A stretch of 64,000 bases of DNA from Spirochaetes bacterium GWE1_32_154 (GCA_001829315.1 MIAY01000021.1:1-64000); one strand, 5' to 3'; shown: positions 27,022-36,691, counted from the first letter of the stretch. Notes: generated by a model from the sequence alone, not told the origin. Numbers and translations: made by a program.

Positions 27022-29005
27022 TTTTTTTATCATCAGTAGTTTTTTCGGTTTTACCGGCAACAAGATAAATAGCTGATTTTAATGATTTAATAATATCACG
27101 TTTTTCATCATCACTTATTGATTTCGGGTCAATAAGTGCACTGTTAAAAACAATACCGTCTTTATCAATTTTCATAATATTTCTTGATTTTTTAGAATTC
27201 CCAAGTTCATTAATGACTTTAAAAGTACTAACTGGTTCGCTAATTCCTTTTAATTGAAGTTCTCCAACCGGTTCACATTGAATCTGATCTTTTATAAGTG
27301 AATATGTTTCATACGAAATATAAATTGCATCAGCATCAGCTGCTGCCTCAAATCGTGCTGCAAGATTAACATGACTTCCTATTATGGTATAATCCATTCT
27401 GTTTTCAGAGCCAAAATTACCAACGGTACAATACCCTGTGTTGATACCCATACGGATATGCAGCGGTCTGTGAATCCCTTGCTCTTTCCAGTAATATCGC
27501 AATTCTTTCATTCTGTCCCGCATTTCTATCGCCATCATAGCAGCTCTGTATGCATGGTCTTTATCATTGACAAATTCGGGGTCACCAAAGAAAACCATAA
27601 TTGCATCACCAATAAATTTATCGATTGTTCCTCCCCATTTAATAGCAATTTTCGCCATATTATCCAGGTAGGTATTTAATATTTCTGATAAATCTTCCGG
27701 TTCCATACCTTCGGTTGTTGATGTAAAACTGACGATATCCGAGAAGAAAACTGAAAGTTTTTTTCTCATGTGTTTTTTAGTATCTATTGAGGTTTTTCCA
27801 CCGATTATTGAGTCGTACAATTGTGGAGCCAGATATTTTTTCATTTTGTTTAAAAGTGATTGAATAGTTCGTGTTCGTTCTATAATTGTGCTTTCAAGAT
27901 TCTCATTCATATTTTCAATTGTTGAAATCTTGTCACTCAGTGTCAGACGCATATTATTAAATGCCTGACTTAATTTTCCGATCTCATCTTTTAAATCGGT
28001 CATGATTTCATACGAAAGATCACCTTCTGTGATTTTATTAACACCGTTTAAAAGATTATTTATTGGAACAAGAATTGATTTGGATAAAATAAAAACAAGA
28101 AAATATGATATGATTACACAAACTATCATAATGATCATAAAGTTAATTGATGCGTTTAACATCATTTTAAAATATGGTGATGATGGAATACTTATTCGTA
28201 AAACTGCCAATGTTTTACCTGTAATATCAAAAACCGGTGTGTATTCTGAAATAAAACCACCGGGTACAAGATTGGCGATTTCAATATTCTTTTTTGATGC
28301 TACAACTTTTGCATATAAATCATCATCAATTTGTCGTTCATCTGATGACACTACTGAAATGACATCGTGATAAATAGCATAATCAACATCCAGTAAATCT
28401 TTCAACGTTTTTGCAAAATAATTATCATCATTTAATATATATCGGACTGATAAATAACCAACAATTTTTTCATCTCTGATAATGGGAGCCGCTGAAGAAA
28501 TTGATAAAATTGAATTATAATCAAGAAGCTCAACAGTTTCAGTACCGGTAGCAACATTACTTGTTTTTACAGCTTTTTCAATAATATCATTATCTTTAAA
28601 ATCAGTTTTTATCTGATGCTTAATAATTGAATTAGTAGCCAGAGCTGAACTTGTCATAACATCAAATTCAGAGTTTAATATAGTTATATTGTATATTTTT
28701 TCTCTTTTTACTACTTCCTTAATATATTCTGAAAGTTTATTTCGTATATCAAGATCGGTTAATACCTGGATCGCTTTATCATTTGAAAGGTTTGATGTGA
28801 AAGAAACAATTTCATTTGTTTTATTGGCATAAATCATTTCAGTAACTTTAAGGTTTTTTTTCATGTTATAGGTTGCTTCATTTTTTATTTTGCCTAAAAA
28901 GTACATAACAGAAAATGCTGTTGTAATAAATATTGTCAGCCCTGTTACAAGTATGAATGAATAATGCAGTTTGTTTTTTAATGACATTTCACTTAAATTA
29001 ATCAC
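27011..29005 (-). CDS. Membrane class III adenylate/guanylate cyclase with Cache and HAMP domains
   Basis: The 664-residue protein has TM1 at about 13-35, a large extracytoplasmic Cache-like sensor (36-285), TM2 at about 286-310 and a HAMP domain. A short coiled coil follows, then the class III cyclase domain from about 410 (SVFFSDIVSFTSTTEGM; second metal Asp in FIGDAIMVFFGDPE; substrate region NFGSENRMDYTIIGSHVNLAARFE). The lysine in GGTIDKFIGD is as in many bacterial cyclases; ATP versus GTP specificity needs testing. It is the last gene of the leftward six-gene operon and starts 11 bp after the D-Ala-D-Ala ligase gene. It is therefore probably made together with the sensor-MFS protein. 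Confidence 0.9.
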   Translation of the reverse strand: MINLSEMSLKNKLHYSFILVTGLTIFITTAFSVMYFLGKIKNEATYNMKKNLKVTEMIYANKTNEIVSFTSNLSNDKAIQVLTDLDIRNKLSEYIKEVVKREKIYNITILNSEFDVMTSSALATNSIIKHQIKTDFKDNDIIEKAVKTSNVATGTETVELLDYNSILSISSAAPIIRDEKIVGYLSVRYILNDDNYFAKTLKDLLDVDYAIYHDVISVVSSDERQIDDDLYAKVVASKKNIEIANLVPGGFISEYTPVFDITGKTLAVLRISIPSSPYFKMMLNASINFMIIMIVCVIISYFLVFILSKSILVPINNLLNGVNKITEGDLSYEIMTDLKDEIGKLSQAFNNMRLTLSDKISTIENMNENLESTIIERTRTIQSLLNKMKKYLAPQLYDSIIGGKTSIDTKKHMRKKLSVFFSDIVSFTSTTEGMEPEDLSEILNTYLDNMAKIAIKWGGTIDKFIGDAIMVFFGDPEFVNDKDHAYRAAMMAIEMRDRMKELRYYWKEQGIHRPLHIRMGINTGYCTVGNFGSENRMDYTIIGSHVNLAARFEAAADADAIYISYETYSLIKDQIQCEPVGELQLKGISEPVSTFKVINELGNSKKSRNIMKIDKDGIVFNSALIDPKSISDDEKRDIIKSLKSAIYLVAGKTEKTTDDKKTNS

Positions 29006-29016
29006 GATTTGTACCT

Positions 29017-30141
29017 CTAAATTGAATTATATTGTATTTTTTGTTTTCTTGCATATCTTTCAAACCCAAAATTAATAATTTTCGTTAAAATATTTGTAAC
29101 AGTGATACCTGATTTTCTCCAGGCATTATTATAAACGGACATCGCTCCGAAACCCGGAACAGTATTGATTTCATTTAATAAAATAGTAGAAGTATTGTCA
29201 ATAAAAAAATCAATTCTTGATAAACCGGAAATTTCAAATTCTCTGTACACAACTGCTGCTGATGCATATAATCTGTCACGGGTAATTTGATCAATAGCTG
29301 CCGGTATAATATCAGGAAGAGCATTTTTACCATATTTTGCATCATAATCAAGAAAATCATTAACTGAATTAAATTCTGCCGGAACACTGAATTCCGGAAT
29401 CAGATCACCGGTTACACATATACCATATTCTTTTCCGGTAATTTCTTTTTCTACAATTACCCGGTCACCATAATTGAATGCTACATCTATACCCGTTTTA
29501 AGTTCATTTATATTATAGCATTTTGAAATACCGACCGAAGACCCGAGGTTGGGTGGTTTTATAAAAACGGGGAATTTTATTGTTTCTGTTATTTTTGTTA
29601 TGAATGTATCAGGATTTATTGTATATAAATCTTTATGAAGTGTGAGAAATTGTGCAACCTGAATTTTTGATGATTCCGCAATCTTTTTTACTTTTTCTTT
29701 GTCATTAGCAATTAATGACGCTGTAACCCCGCATCCCGTATAGGGTACGCAATTAAATTCCAGTACACCCTGGATTATTGCATCTTCACCGCACAAACCG
29801 TGAAACACCGGGAAAGCAATATCTATTTCATTACAAGTAAGTTTATCAACCGAATTAATATGTGAAGATTTGATAATGTGCTGTTCAATATAGTTTTCAA
29901 AGTCATCTGGAATCGTATCATCGTTTCCAAACAAAGCATATTTTTTTGAATGTATAATTGAAAATATTTCACTCAATGACTCTTCTGTAGTCGCAATAGT
30001 ATTATTCTGATTAATGTAGATGATAAACAGATCAAAAAGATTTCTATCCACGTATGCAGCAATATATAATGCTGATTTAATGGATATTTCTCTTTCTGCT
30101 GATTTACCGCCGAATAATAATGCGACTTTTTTTTTATTCAT
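29017..30141 (-). CDS. ddl: D-alanine-D-alanine ligase
   Basis: The 374-residue ATP-grasp enzyme has LLFGGKSAEREISIKSA at the N-terminus, then FHGLCGEDAIIQGVLE, VTASLIANDKEKVKK, FIKPPNLGSSVGISK and NEINTVPGFGAMSVY. The DYDAKY element keeps the tyrosine associated with D-Ala-D-Ala rather than D-lactate ligation. It joins two D-alanines for peptidoglycan. The ATG at 30141 is favoured by GAAGG 6 bp upstream, and it overlaps the stop of the sensor-MFS gene (ATGAATAA). An alternative ATG lies at 30153. Its place beside a racemase and sensors, not in a mur cluster, is unusual. Confidence 0.92.
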   Translation of the reverse strand: MNKKKVALLFGGKSAEREISIKSALYIAAYVDRNLFDLFIIYINQNNTIATTEESLSEIFSIIHSKKYALFGNDDTIPDDFENYIEQHIIKSSHINSVDKLTCNEIDIAFPVFHGLCGEDAIIQGVLEFNCVPYTGCGVTASLIANDKEKVKKIAESSKIQVAQFLTLHKDLYTINPDTFITKITETIKFPVFIKPPNLGSSVGISKCYNINELKTGIDVAFNYGDRVIVEKEITGKEYGICVTGDLIPEFSVPAEFNSVNDFLDYDAKYGKNALPDIIPAAIDQITRDRLYASAAVVYREFEISGLSRIDFFIDNTSTILLNEINTVPGFGAMSVYNNAWRKSGITVTNILTKIINFGFERYARKQKIQYNSI

Positions 30142-32542
30142 CTTTACCTTCATTTTTTCGCGGGTTGGTACTGAATATAATAAATAGAATTGTTGAAATA
30201 ATGATAAAAATACCGAGAATTGCTGTCGTATTTATAAAACCCGTTGCACTTATAAGTGCACCGGCTGTTAATGGAACAAATATTGCAATCAATTTCTCGT
30301 ACGTCGTAATAATACCAAGTGTTTTTGCTTCTCCAATTCTTTTTGCAGTATCTGTTGAAGTAATAAATGATTCGGTTGCTGCATCGGTTAACATACTTCC
30401 AAAACCAAGACCGATAATAACAAGAATAAATATGTAAATATTAGGATTTATAAGAAATAGAAGTAGAAAAACACCATTGATTAAATTACCGGCTGCGATA
30501 AATAATTTGTCATTTTTAATTTTGTCGGCTATACGGCTGAAAAATGGTGTTGATAAACTGATAATTCCAAAAATTGTTAAAACACGACCAATATCAGATT
30601 GTGATATGCCTTTATTATCCATAAAAAGAGGAAAAAGATATTGAAACAAACCGACAAATGCCAGTGAATACGGAATACTGGAAAGCAATGTGTTTACCAG
30701 TAAATTTCTATTTTTAAAAATACATAAAAAGTCTGATAGGGATGCATGTTTTTTTTCATCAGAAATATCATCTTCAATAACAACATCTTTTTTAATAAAA
30801 ACGAATATGAAAAGAAGTAAAATAAGAGCAGCAATACCACTTATAATCATTACATTTCTAAAGCCAAGACGGCTTACTAAAATACCACCAATTGGAACTG
30901 CACATATCGCAGCTGATGCAAAACCTGCTGACCAGTAACCAAAACCTGTAGTTCGTGATTTATCGGGTATTGAATGAATAATTAAATTTGTACTTGAAAT
31001 TATTATTCCACCATAACCGGCACCGGAGATAAATCTGAAAATCATTAACTGAATGATAGATGTCGAAAATGCTGATAAGATTGCTCCGGCAAAAAGGAGC
31101 AGTGAACAGGATAATAAAATCTTTCGAACCCCGAATCTATCAGTTATAAAACCGATTAACGGAACAAAAATCATAACCCCGAGCATATATGATGATATCG
31201 GCAGTCCCATTATTGTTCCCCGTGAGGTATTGAACAATTGAAGTGGTTGCAGATTAAATAATTCGTTAATATAAATCGGCATAAAAGACAATGGAATGAG
31301 TTCGGCAAAGAAAAAGATAAATGCTGTAAATCTAATGATTTGCATATTATCTTCTGATTTTTGCACAACAACGGCATTTTCAAGTTTCGTATTTTTTACA
31401 ATGAGTATATGAAGAAAACCCATCATTTCAAAACCAAAAACTATTGAAATGAGAATAACGGTAAGAATATCAAGGATTAAATTTCGCTGTTTTTCTTTAA
31501 TAATTTCACGGTTCATATAGACAAATAAATAACCTTTCAGCTGTTGATTTGAATTTAACGTTGTTACAATTCTGAATGGATTTGCAGCAAAATTTTCTTT
31601 TTCACCTGAACCGACTTGTATTGATTTATTATTCTTATCGCCTTGATATAAAATGAATCCATTTGTATCAGTAATTCGCATTTCAAGACATTCAATATTA
31701 TCTTTAACTCTTTCATGAATTATTTCTTCGGCTTTTTTCATTCGATCAATTTTAATATCTAATGAAAGTACAAAGTCAAACCCGGTTTTAACAACTCTTG
31801 ATAATGTTTTCATGTTTTGATTAAATAATTTAGAATATTCAACTTCATATAATTTGTTATTTACAAGACCCGAGCCTAATTGAGAAAAAGTAAGTATGAC
31901 AAATATGATAATTGATATGAACATTTCTCTTTTTTTACTTTTCTCAGTGTATAGAAGAAGCATTGAAAGTACTAAAATAGTTATGAAAAGTGCTAAACTA
32001 AGAGAAAATCCATAATATTTCATTGTTTTCTGATTAATCGGTGCAACCTGATCTTTAATCATTTTACTGTCTATTCCGAGATATAAAACACCGGTCCAGT
32101 CAGTTTTATTATAATATAAAGGTAGTGCGGTATATATAACCGTTTTAGTATCAAATGTATATTCATCAGATTGATTTTTAAAGACTGGAATTCTTTTGAA
32201 TGGTACTTTTTTACCTGTTATACCTGCTGACATTGAATAAAAAACATCACCTTCAGGCGATGCAATGATTATTTCTTTTATACCCGTTTTTTCTTCACCG
32301 GATGATATATCAATTATTCTATTATAGTCTCCGAATCTGTCTAATGGTTTACCGTAATCAATTGCTGTTTCAACGTTTTTACGGATTTCTTTTGAAACAA
32401 TTCGATATCGTGAAACCACCGTTTCTTTATATGTTTTTTCAAATGAAGATGTGGTTAAAAAACTACTTAATAATTGTGAAATTATAATAATAATTGAAGC
32501 CCCGATCAATATGTATAAATTATACTTGACTCTATTCATCAT
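30134..32542 (-). CDS. Sensor-MFS fusion: two extracytoplasmic domains joined to a major facilitator transporter
   Basis: The 802-residue protein starts with TM1 (about 8-28) and an extracytoplasmic domain (29-172) with PAS/Cache-like strand patterns (IKEIIIASPEGDVFYSM; WTGVLYLGID). Two helices (173-227), a second such domain (228-350; MRITDTNGFILYQGD) and another helix (355-380) follow. From about 400 there is a complete 12-helix MFS transporter with the DRFGVRK loop motif after its second helix. Family knowledge supports sensing domains on kinases, receptors and cyclases, but not usually on MFS carriers. It overlaps both neighbours (ATGA upstream, 8 bp downstream). I infer a transporter gated by, or reporting on, an extracytoplasmic ligand. 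Confidence 0.85.
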   Translation of the reverse strand: MMNRVKYNLYILIGASIIIIISQLLSSFLTTSSFEKTYKETVVSRYRIVSKEIRKNVETAIDYGKPLDRFGDYNRIIDISSGEEKTGIKEIIIASPEGDVFYSMSAGITGKKVPFKRIPVFKNQSDEYTFDTKTVIYTALPLYYNKTDWTGVLYLGIDSKMIKDQVAPINQKTMKYYGFSLSLALFITILVLSMLLLYTEKSKKREMFISIIIFVILTFSQLGSGLVNNKLYEVEYSKLFNQNMKTLSRVVKTGFDFVLSLDIKIDRMKKAEEIIHERVKDNIECLEMRITDTNGFILYQGDKNNKSIQVGSGEKENFAANPFRIVTTLNSNQQLKGYLFVYMNREIIKEKQRNLILDILTVILISIVFGFEMMGFLHILIVKNTKLENAVVVQKSEDNMQIIRFTAFIFFFAELIPLSFMPIYINELFNLQPLQLFNTSRGTIMGLPISSYMLGVMIFVPLIGFITDRFGVRKILLSCSLLLFAGAILSAFSTSIIQLMIFRFISGAGYGGIIISSTNLIIHSIPDKSRTTGFGYWSAGFASAAICAVPIGGILVSRLGFRNVMIISGIAALILLLFIFVFIKKDVVIEDDISDEKKHASLSDFLCIFKNRNLLVNTLLSSIPYSLAFVGLFQYLFPLFMDNKGISQSDIGRVLTIFGIISLSTPFFSRIADKIKNDKLFIAAGNLINGVFLLLFLINPNIYIFILVIIGLGFGSMLTDAATESFITSTDTAKRIGEAKTLGIITTYEKLIAIFVPLTAGALISATGFINTTAILGIFIIISTILFIIFSTNPRKNEGKDE

Positions 32543-33771
32543 TTCCCGCCTATTGTCTGATATATTTCATCAGAACTTGCAATAATATCGATTGGAACAT
32601 CATAGTTAATTAATTCTGCCGCTTTTAAATTGATTGCTATATGAGGGACATGTTCAAATATTTGATTGAGAGAACCTGCTTTTTCTCCTTTTAATATTGT
32701 GACAATTTTTTTTGCATTGTAAATACCGACAGATATGACATTACTTTCAGATTCTCCTAATAATATACCGTTTGATACAAAATCAGAACCTTCCATTGCA
32801 AATGTCGGGATTTTATATTGTTTAATAATTTTTAATAATGCCGGTAGAATGTCAGGAGTCAGTCCGCCTTGTATACCAAGATAGAGTGCATCAATATCCG
32901 GTGCAATTTTTTTTACGGCGTTTATATATTTCTTTTCTGCAAGAGCAAAATTTTCATCAGTAGGATCTTCTATGACATCAGTGGATGTAACTAATTCAAA
33001 GCCCAGTTGTTTTGATAACTTTTCTGCAGCATCAACAGCACCATAACTTCTTCCAAGAGGTGTGTCGGTATAGATTATACCAAGTTTTTTAAACTTAATA
33101 ACACTGTGAAACAGTTTAAACTGTCTGGAATCCTGTTCAGGATCACAACTTGCCGATAAAAGAATATTCCCCGAGTCTTCATACGATTTTATTAAACCTG
33201 AACCGATGGGGTCAGAAACATTTTCAGCTATTACCGGTATTTTAAGAAGTTTTGATTGAGATACAATAAGTGCTGATGTGGTGCCTAATGAGATAATAAT
33301 ATCAGCTTTTTCACCGGATAAAATATTGTGTAATTTAGGAGAAATTTTTGTCGGTTCTTCCCAGTTAAAATCGAAGTATGCTTCATTACTGAATATAAGG
33401 TATTCGCTTATTTCAGGATCACTTAATTTTATTATTATTTCCGGCATAGGCAATGTATCATCAAATGTAATATTTTCTTTTATCCACCCTAATGTAGATA
33501 AACCTTCAACAATACCTTTTAACATATGAGAGTAACCGTAATATTCACCACTTTGAATTATTGCAACTCTAAACTTTGCACCGTCTTTTTTTTTCACAGG
33601 AATTAACTGTTCTTTGTATGCTCTTGACTGATCTCCTGTTGAGTCGGTCAGATCAACAACTTCGATGGTTTCAATAATATCTGATTGATATTCTTTTAAC
33701 TCTTCAGTTCTATTGGAGTTACATCCGGTTATAAGAACAAGTAAAAGCAGTAGTAATAATTTTGATTTCAT
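32539..33771 (-). CDS. ABC-type substrate-binding lipoprotein (PF04392-like) without a permease
   Basis: The ATG at 33771 is chosen for its GGAAGG site; a longer frame from 33804 puts 11 residues ahead of the signal peptide. The 410-residue product has a lipobox (LITGC, Cys17), a linker, and a bilobed periplasmic binding fold: FRVAIIQSGEYYGYSHMLKG, IISLGTTSALIVSQ, IPVIAENVSDPIGSGL, KLGIIYTDTPLGRSYGAV and IPTFAMEGSDFVSNGI. These match the ABC_sub_bind family that includes tryptophan-type binders. No ABC permease or ATPase is nearby. Instead the next gene, overlapping by 4 bp, is the sensor-MFS fusion, so the lipoprotein may present ligand to it. Confidence 0.88.
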   Translation of the reverse strand: MKSKLLLLLLLVLITGCNSNRTEELKEYQSDIIETIEVVDLTDSTGDQSRAYKEQLIPVKKKDGAKFRVAIIQSGEYYGYSHMLKGIVEGLSTLGWIKENITFDDTLPMPEIIIKLSDPEISEYLIFSNEAYFDFNWEEPTKISPKLHNILSGEKADIIISLGTTSALIVSQSKLLKIPVIAENVSDPIGSGLIKSYEDSGNILLSASCDPEQDSRQFKLFHSVIKFKKLGIIYTDTPLGRSYGAVDAAEKLSKQLGFELVTSTDVIEDPTDENFALAEKKYINAVKKIAPDIDALYLGIQGGLTPDILPALLKIIKQYKIPTFAMEGSDFVSNGILLGESESNVISVGIYNAKKIVTILKGEKAGSLNQIFEHVPHIAINLKAAELINYDVPIDIIASSDEIYQTIGGK

Positions 33772-33847
33772 AGTAACCTTCCCGATATTTTTTTGTACGT
33801 ACAAGTTTTTTTGTTTGAGTTACATTGCGGGTAACTCTACAAATCCA

Positions 33848-34759
33848 TTATTTCAAACCGACAGAGTATTCATTATATACCATATCGGTAAATTGTTTTT
33901 TAAAATCATACAATGATTTTCTTGAACCGGAACCGTCTAAAACTACATCGTATTTATCAGATATAATTTTTAACGATTCCAAATATCCAAATGCAGATAA
34001 GCCCTGAAAATCATTGTCAGCTATTCTAAATATATTGATACAGGTTCTATCATGATGCGGTGCAAAAGAAATAAAGCCTTTGATCATGTTATTCAAACAG
34101 ACTTCATAACTGTCAATACCATATTCTTCCTGATGTGATAAAAACCATGTAAATGCATCATTACTATCAGGTGTAATCCCACGGTTAATAGCGTTGTGAT
34201 GCCATTTTTCTCTAAGATTTTTTATTATATCACAATTTTTTTTATTGTACTTTTTTAATATCGGATTTCCATATTTTTTTAAACAATTTGCAATATTTCT
34301 TCGCAGTCGTCTAAAATGGGGATATGATAAATCTTCAATTTGTTTAGGTATTATTGTAAATAATGGTATTTTGTTGTTCATAATTTCAAATATATCATTA
34401 TTATATAAATGTATTTCATCGGGAGAAATCCTTAATATTCTTGGGGCTGGATTATCGAATCGTAATGCAGTTAGTTCTTGTTTGGTTAGTTCAATGATTT
34501 TTGCCTGATCAACAAAAGGCGGTGCATAAAGGTTTGTACATCCGGTAATTTTGTCTTTAAAATATATATATAAACCATCGTTATTTTCTTTGTAGAAAAT
34601 CTCACCAAATTCAAGGTCATTTACCATTCCGCAGAACGAGAATTCCCAGATGTTGTATTGATATTTCTTTAGATATTTCATTATAATATTGTTTGAATCA
34701 GATTGTAGAGTATTGTAATGAATAGTGTTGAGTTCAATTACTTTGTCGTTTGAAAACAA
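33848..34759 (-). CDS. DUF2156/LPG-synthase-like acyltransferase-fold protein
   Basis: The 303-residue cytosolic protein resembles the C-terminal GNAT-like domain of phosphatidylglycerol lysyltransferases (PF09924). The family ending is visible as DGSGSRKSLYDFKKQFTDMV, and a central RRLRRNIANCLKKY region and the NMIKGFISFAPHH strand also fit. It has no membrane helices, unlike MprF. Related proteins transfer amino acids from aminoacyl-tRNA, but many are uncharacterised. It begins 2 bp after the racemase-like gene, so a link to amino acid chemistry is likely. The assignment rests on short motifs. Confidence 0.65.
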   Translation of the reverse strand: MFSNDKVIELNTIHYNTLQSDSNNIIMKYLKKYQYNIWEFSFCGMVNDLEFGEIFYKENNDGLYIYFKDKITGCTNLYAPPFVDQAKIIELTKQELTALRFDNPAPRILRISPDEIHLYNNDIFEIMNNKIPLFTIIPKQIEDLSYPHFRRLRRNIANCLKKYGNPILKKYNKKNCDIIKNLREKWHHNAINRGITPDSNDAFTWFLSHQEEYGIDSYEVCLNNMIKGFISFAPHHDRTCINIFRIADNDFQGLSAFGYLESLKIISDKYDVVLDGSGSRKSLYDFKKQFTDMVYNEYSVGLK

Positions 34760-34761
34760 TT

Positions 34762-35817
34762 CTATACATCTCCTTTATAAGAAATAGTTGTATAAGGATG
34801 ATGAAATGCTTTTACAACCGCATCATATTTGCAGTCAAATGATATTACATCACCAGGCGATAGTGAATGTTCACAATCAGTTATGTCAATTACCGAGTGA
34901 TCATACGACTGAGCGCATATAATTATACCATTAGTTATCGGTCGGATATACTTAAAATCCGCAATCATTGAGCCGAAATTTATTACCGCCCGTTTTCTAA
35001 TACCATTAGTCATAAATAAACGTTCATTATTAAAATGTTCGCCAAAGCTGTTCAACGCATTGTTTCCTTTTATATTGGTATTGACTTCTTTCGTTTCGAT
35101 AACTTCACCTTGTAACGTAAATATTTCATTCTCAAGTCCGTGAATCGGGGTATTCGTGTAAGTGTTAAAACCGAATAAAATTGATTCTCCCATTCGTATG
35201 TGAGTCAGTTTATGGGGCAGTTGTTTATTGGTAAGAAAATCAAAAAGAATGGTTCCGCCTGCTGCAATAATTGGATCAGATAGTTGTATCATTTTTGATA
35301 ATCTGAGTGATGTATCACAAAAATTGTTAATATCATCCACATCAGGAGTGATTCCGTGAATACAGCCGTAATTTGTTGAAAACCCGGTTATTCTGTTGAT
35401 ATGTTTGTCATCAATGTGTTGAATGAGGTTTTTAAACATCCCGGGAAGAATGCCTTCGCGTAAACCGCCCATTTCAAGTTGTATGATAAACCGGACTTTT
35501 TCTGATGCATCGGATAAGTGATTGATAATAAACGGGTCGGCTGTATACACAACATCCGGTATGTATGGTGTGTTAATAATCGATCTTGTTGCAGATAACA
35601 AAGCAGTCGGGAATGTATTTTCCCATTTTGAGAGGTTTTGTTCATGCACATCAGTAATGATCGGCAGCCCCAGCTCAATCAATGGTGAAATAATCTCACG
35701 AACTGATCTGACACATTTTGTAACAGGCAGAAAAATAAGATTGTTATCATTGCACATTTTTTTAATTATTGAATAGTTTGAAGAAATTTTTTTGTTGTCA
35801 ATTATTAAGTCCGCCAT
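34762..35817 (-). CDS. PLP-dependent amino acid racemase (ornithine/alanine racemase-like, fold III)
   Basis: The 351-residue protein has the alanine racemase N-terminal TIM-barrel layout. The expected PLP lysine is in FLPVTKCVRS (about Lys34). The FIIQLEMGGLREGILPG strand, FSTNYGCIHGITPD and the AAGGTILFDF and THIRMGESILFG segments are typical of the ornithine racemase/YhfX-like branch rather than Alr. It would interconvert an L- and D-amino acid; the substrate is not evident. First gene of the tight six-gene minus-strand operon containing D-Ala-D-Ala ligase and a sensor-MFS protein, so it may supply a D-amino acid to the envelope. Confidence 0.8.
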   Translation of the reverse strand: MADLIIDNKKISSNYSIIKKMCNDNNLIFLPVTKCVRSVREIISPLIELGLPIITDVHEQNLSKWENTFPTALLSATRSIINTPYIPDVVYTADPFIINHLSDASEKVRFIIQLEMGGLREGILPGMFKNLIQHIDDKHINRITGFSTNYGCIHGITPDVDDINNFCDTSLRLSKMIQLSDPIIAAGGTILFDFLTNKQLPHKLTHIRMGESILFGFNTYTNTPIHGLENEIFTLQGEVIETKEVNTNIKGNNALNSFGEHFNNERLFMTNGIRKRAVINFGSMIADFKYIRPITNGIIICAQSYDHSVIDITDCEHSLSPGDVISFDCKYDAVVKAFHHPYTTISYKGDV

Positions 35818-35884
35818 ATAACTCTTCTATAATAAAGTATACTGATATGATAGGTTATAGTTTATTCAAAATCAAATATTTTCT

Positions 35885-36691
35885 TTATTTTGCAAAACAA
35901 AATTTATTAATTGCTTCTGCAACCCCGCTTTTATTATGATGACCGGTTATATGGTCGGCAATTTTCTTAATATCAGCATTCGCATTGTCCATCGCAACAC
36001 CGACTCCCGCCCATTCAATCATTGCCTGATCATTGTAACTGTCTCCAATTGCCATTACTTCATTTTGCTTGATATTAAGAATATCTGCAAGAATTGATAG
36101 ACTGTTTCCTTTATCTGTACCGGCACCCATAAACTCAAGGAAAAATGGTTTTGAAATATACATTGAAAGCCTGTCACCTATTCTGCTTTTCAGTTGTGAT
36201 TCAACAATTTTCAGTCTGTCAGGATTTTCAAGCATAAGGAGTTTTACGACACTTTGCGTAACCATATCTTTAAGTGAAGAAACTTCTCTGATTGATAAGC
36301 CGGTTATTTCACTTTCTATTTCAGTGTATTTATTTCTTTTTTCAGTAATAATGTGATTATCAAGATAGGTATGAATATATACATCATGTTCTTTACTAAG
36401 GTCAATCAGTTCATGTGCCAGCTCTTTATTAACAGCACTCTGATACAAATTTTTACCTGTGGACAGTTCTAAAATTGAGGCACCGTTAAACGATATAATG
36501 TAACCTGTTTTTTCAATACCGAGTTGTTTCGCAATTTCAATCATTGAACCTGTAGGTCTTCCTGAGGCGAGAGCGATATGGATACCTTTTTTTGCAGCCC
36601 GTTTTATTGCAAGACGGTTACGGAAGGTTATTTTCATTTTGTTGTTTAATAATGTGTCATCAATATCCATAGCAATTAATTTAATCGGCAT
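35885..36691 (-). CDS. HAD-superfamily Cof-type phosphatase
   Basis: The start at 36691 (MPIKLIAMDIDDTLL) follows GAGGG; a GTG at 36703 would add four residues. The 268-residue product has the HAD nucleophile motif MDIDDTLL, ALASGRPTGSM (motif II region with a C2B-type cap), and the acidic motif GDSYNDQAMIEWAGVGVAM. These Cof/YkrA-type enzymes dephosphorylate sugar phosphates, PLP or FMN. It lies between the TrmB regulator and the racemase operon and might be co-transcribed with either. Sugar phosphate control is plausible. Confidence 0.9.
   Translation of the reverse strand: MPIKLIAMDIDDTLLNNKMKITFRNRLAIKRAAKKGIHIALASGRPTGSMIEIAKQLGIEKTGYIISFNGASILELSTGKNLYQSAVNKELAHELIDLSKEHDVYIHTYLDNHIITEKRNKYTEIESEITGLSIREVSSLKDMVTQSVVKLLMLENPDRLKIVESQLKSRIGDRLSMYISKPFFLEFMGAGTDKGNSLSILADILNIKQNEVMAIGDSYNDQAMIEWAGVGVAMDNANADIKKIADHITGHHNKSGVAEAINKFCFAK

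Noticed and set aside
29017-30141. Ddl as a VanA-type D-Ala-D-Lac resistance ligase
   Set aside because: The DYDAKY element retains the tyrosine of ordinary D-Ala-D-Ala ligases and there is no vanH or vanX partner.
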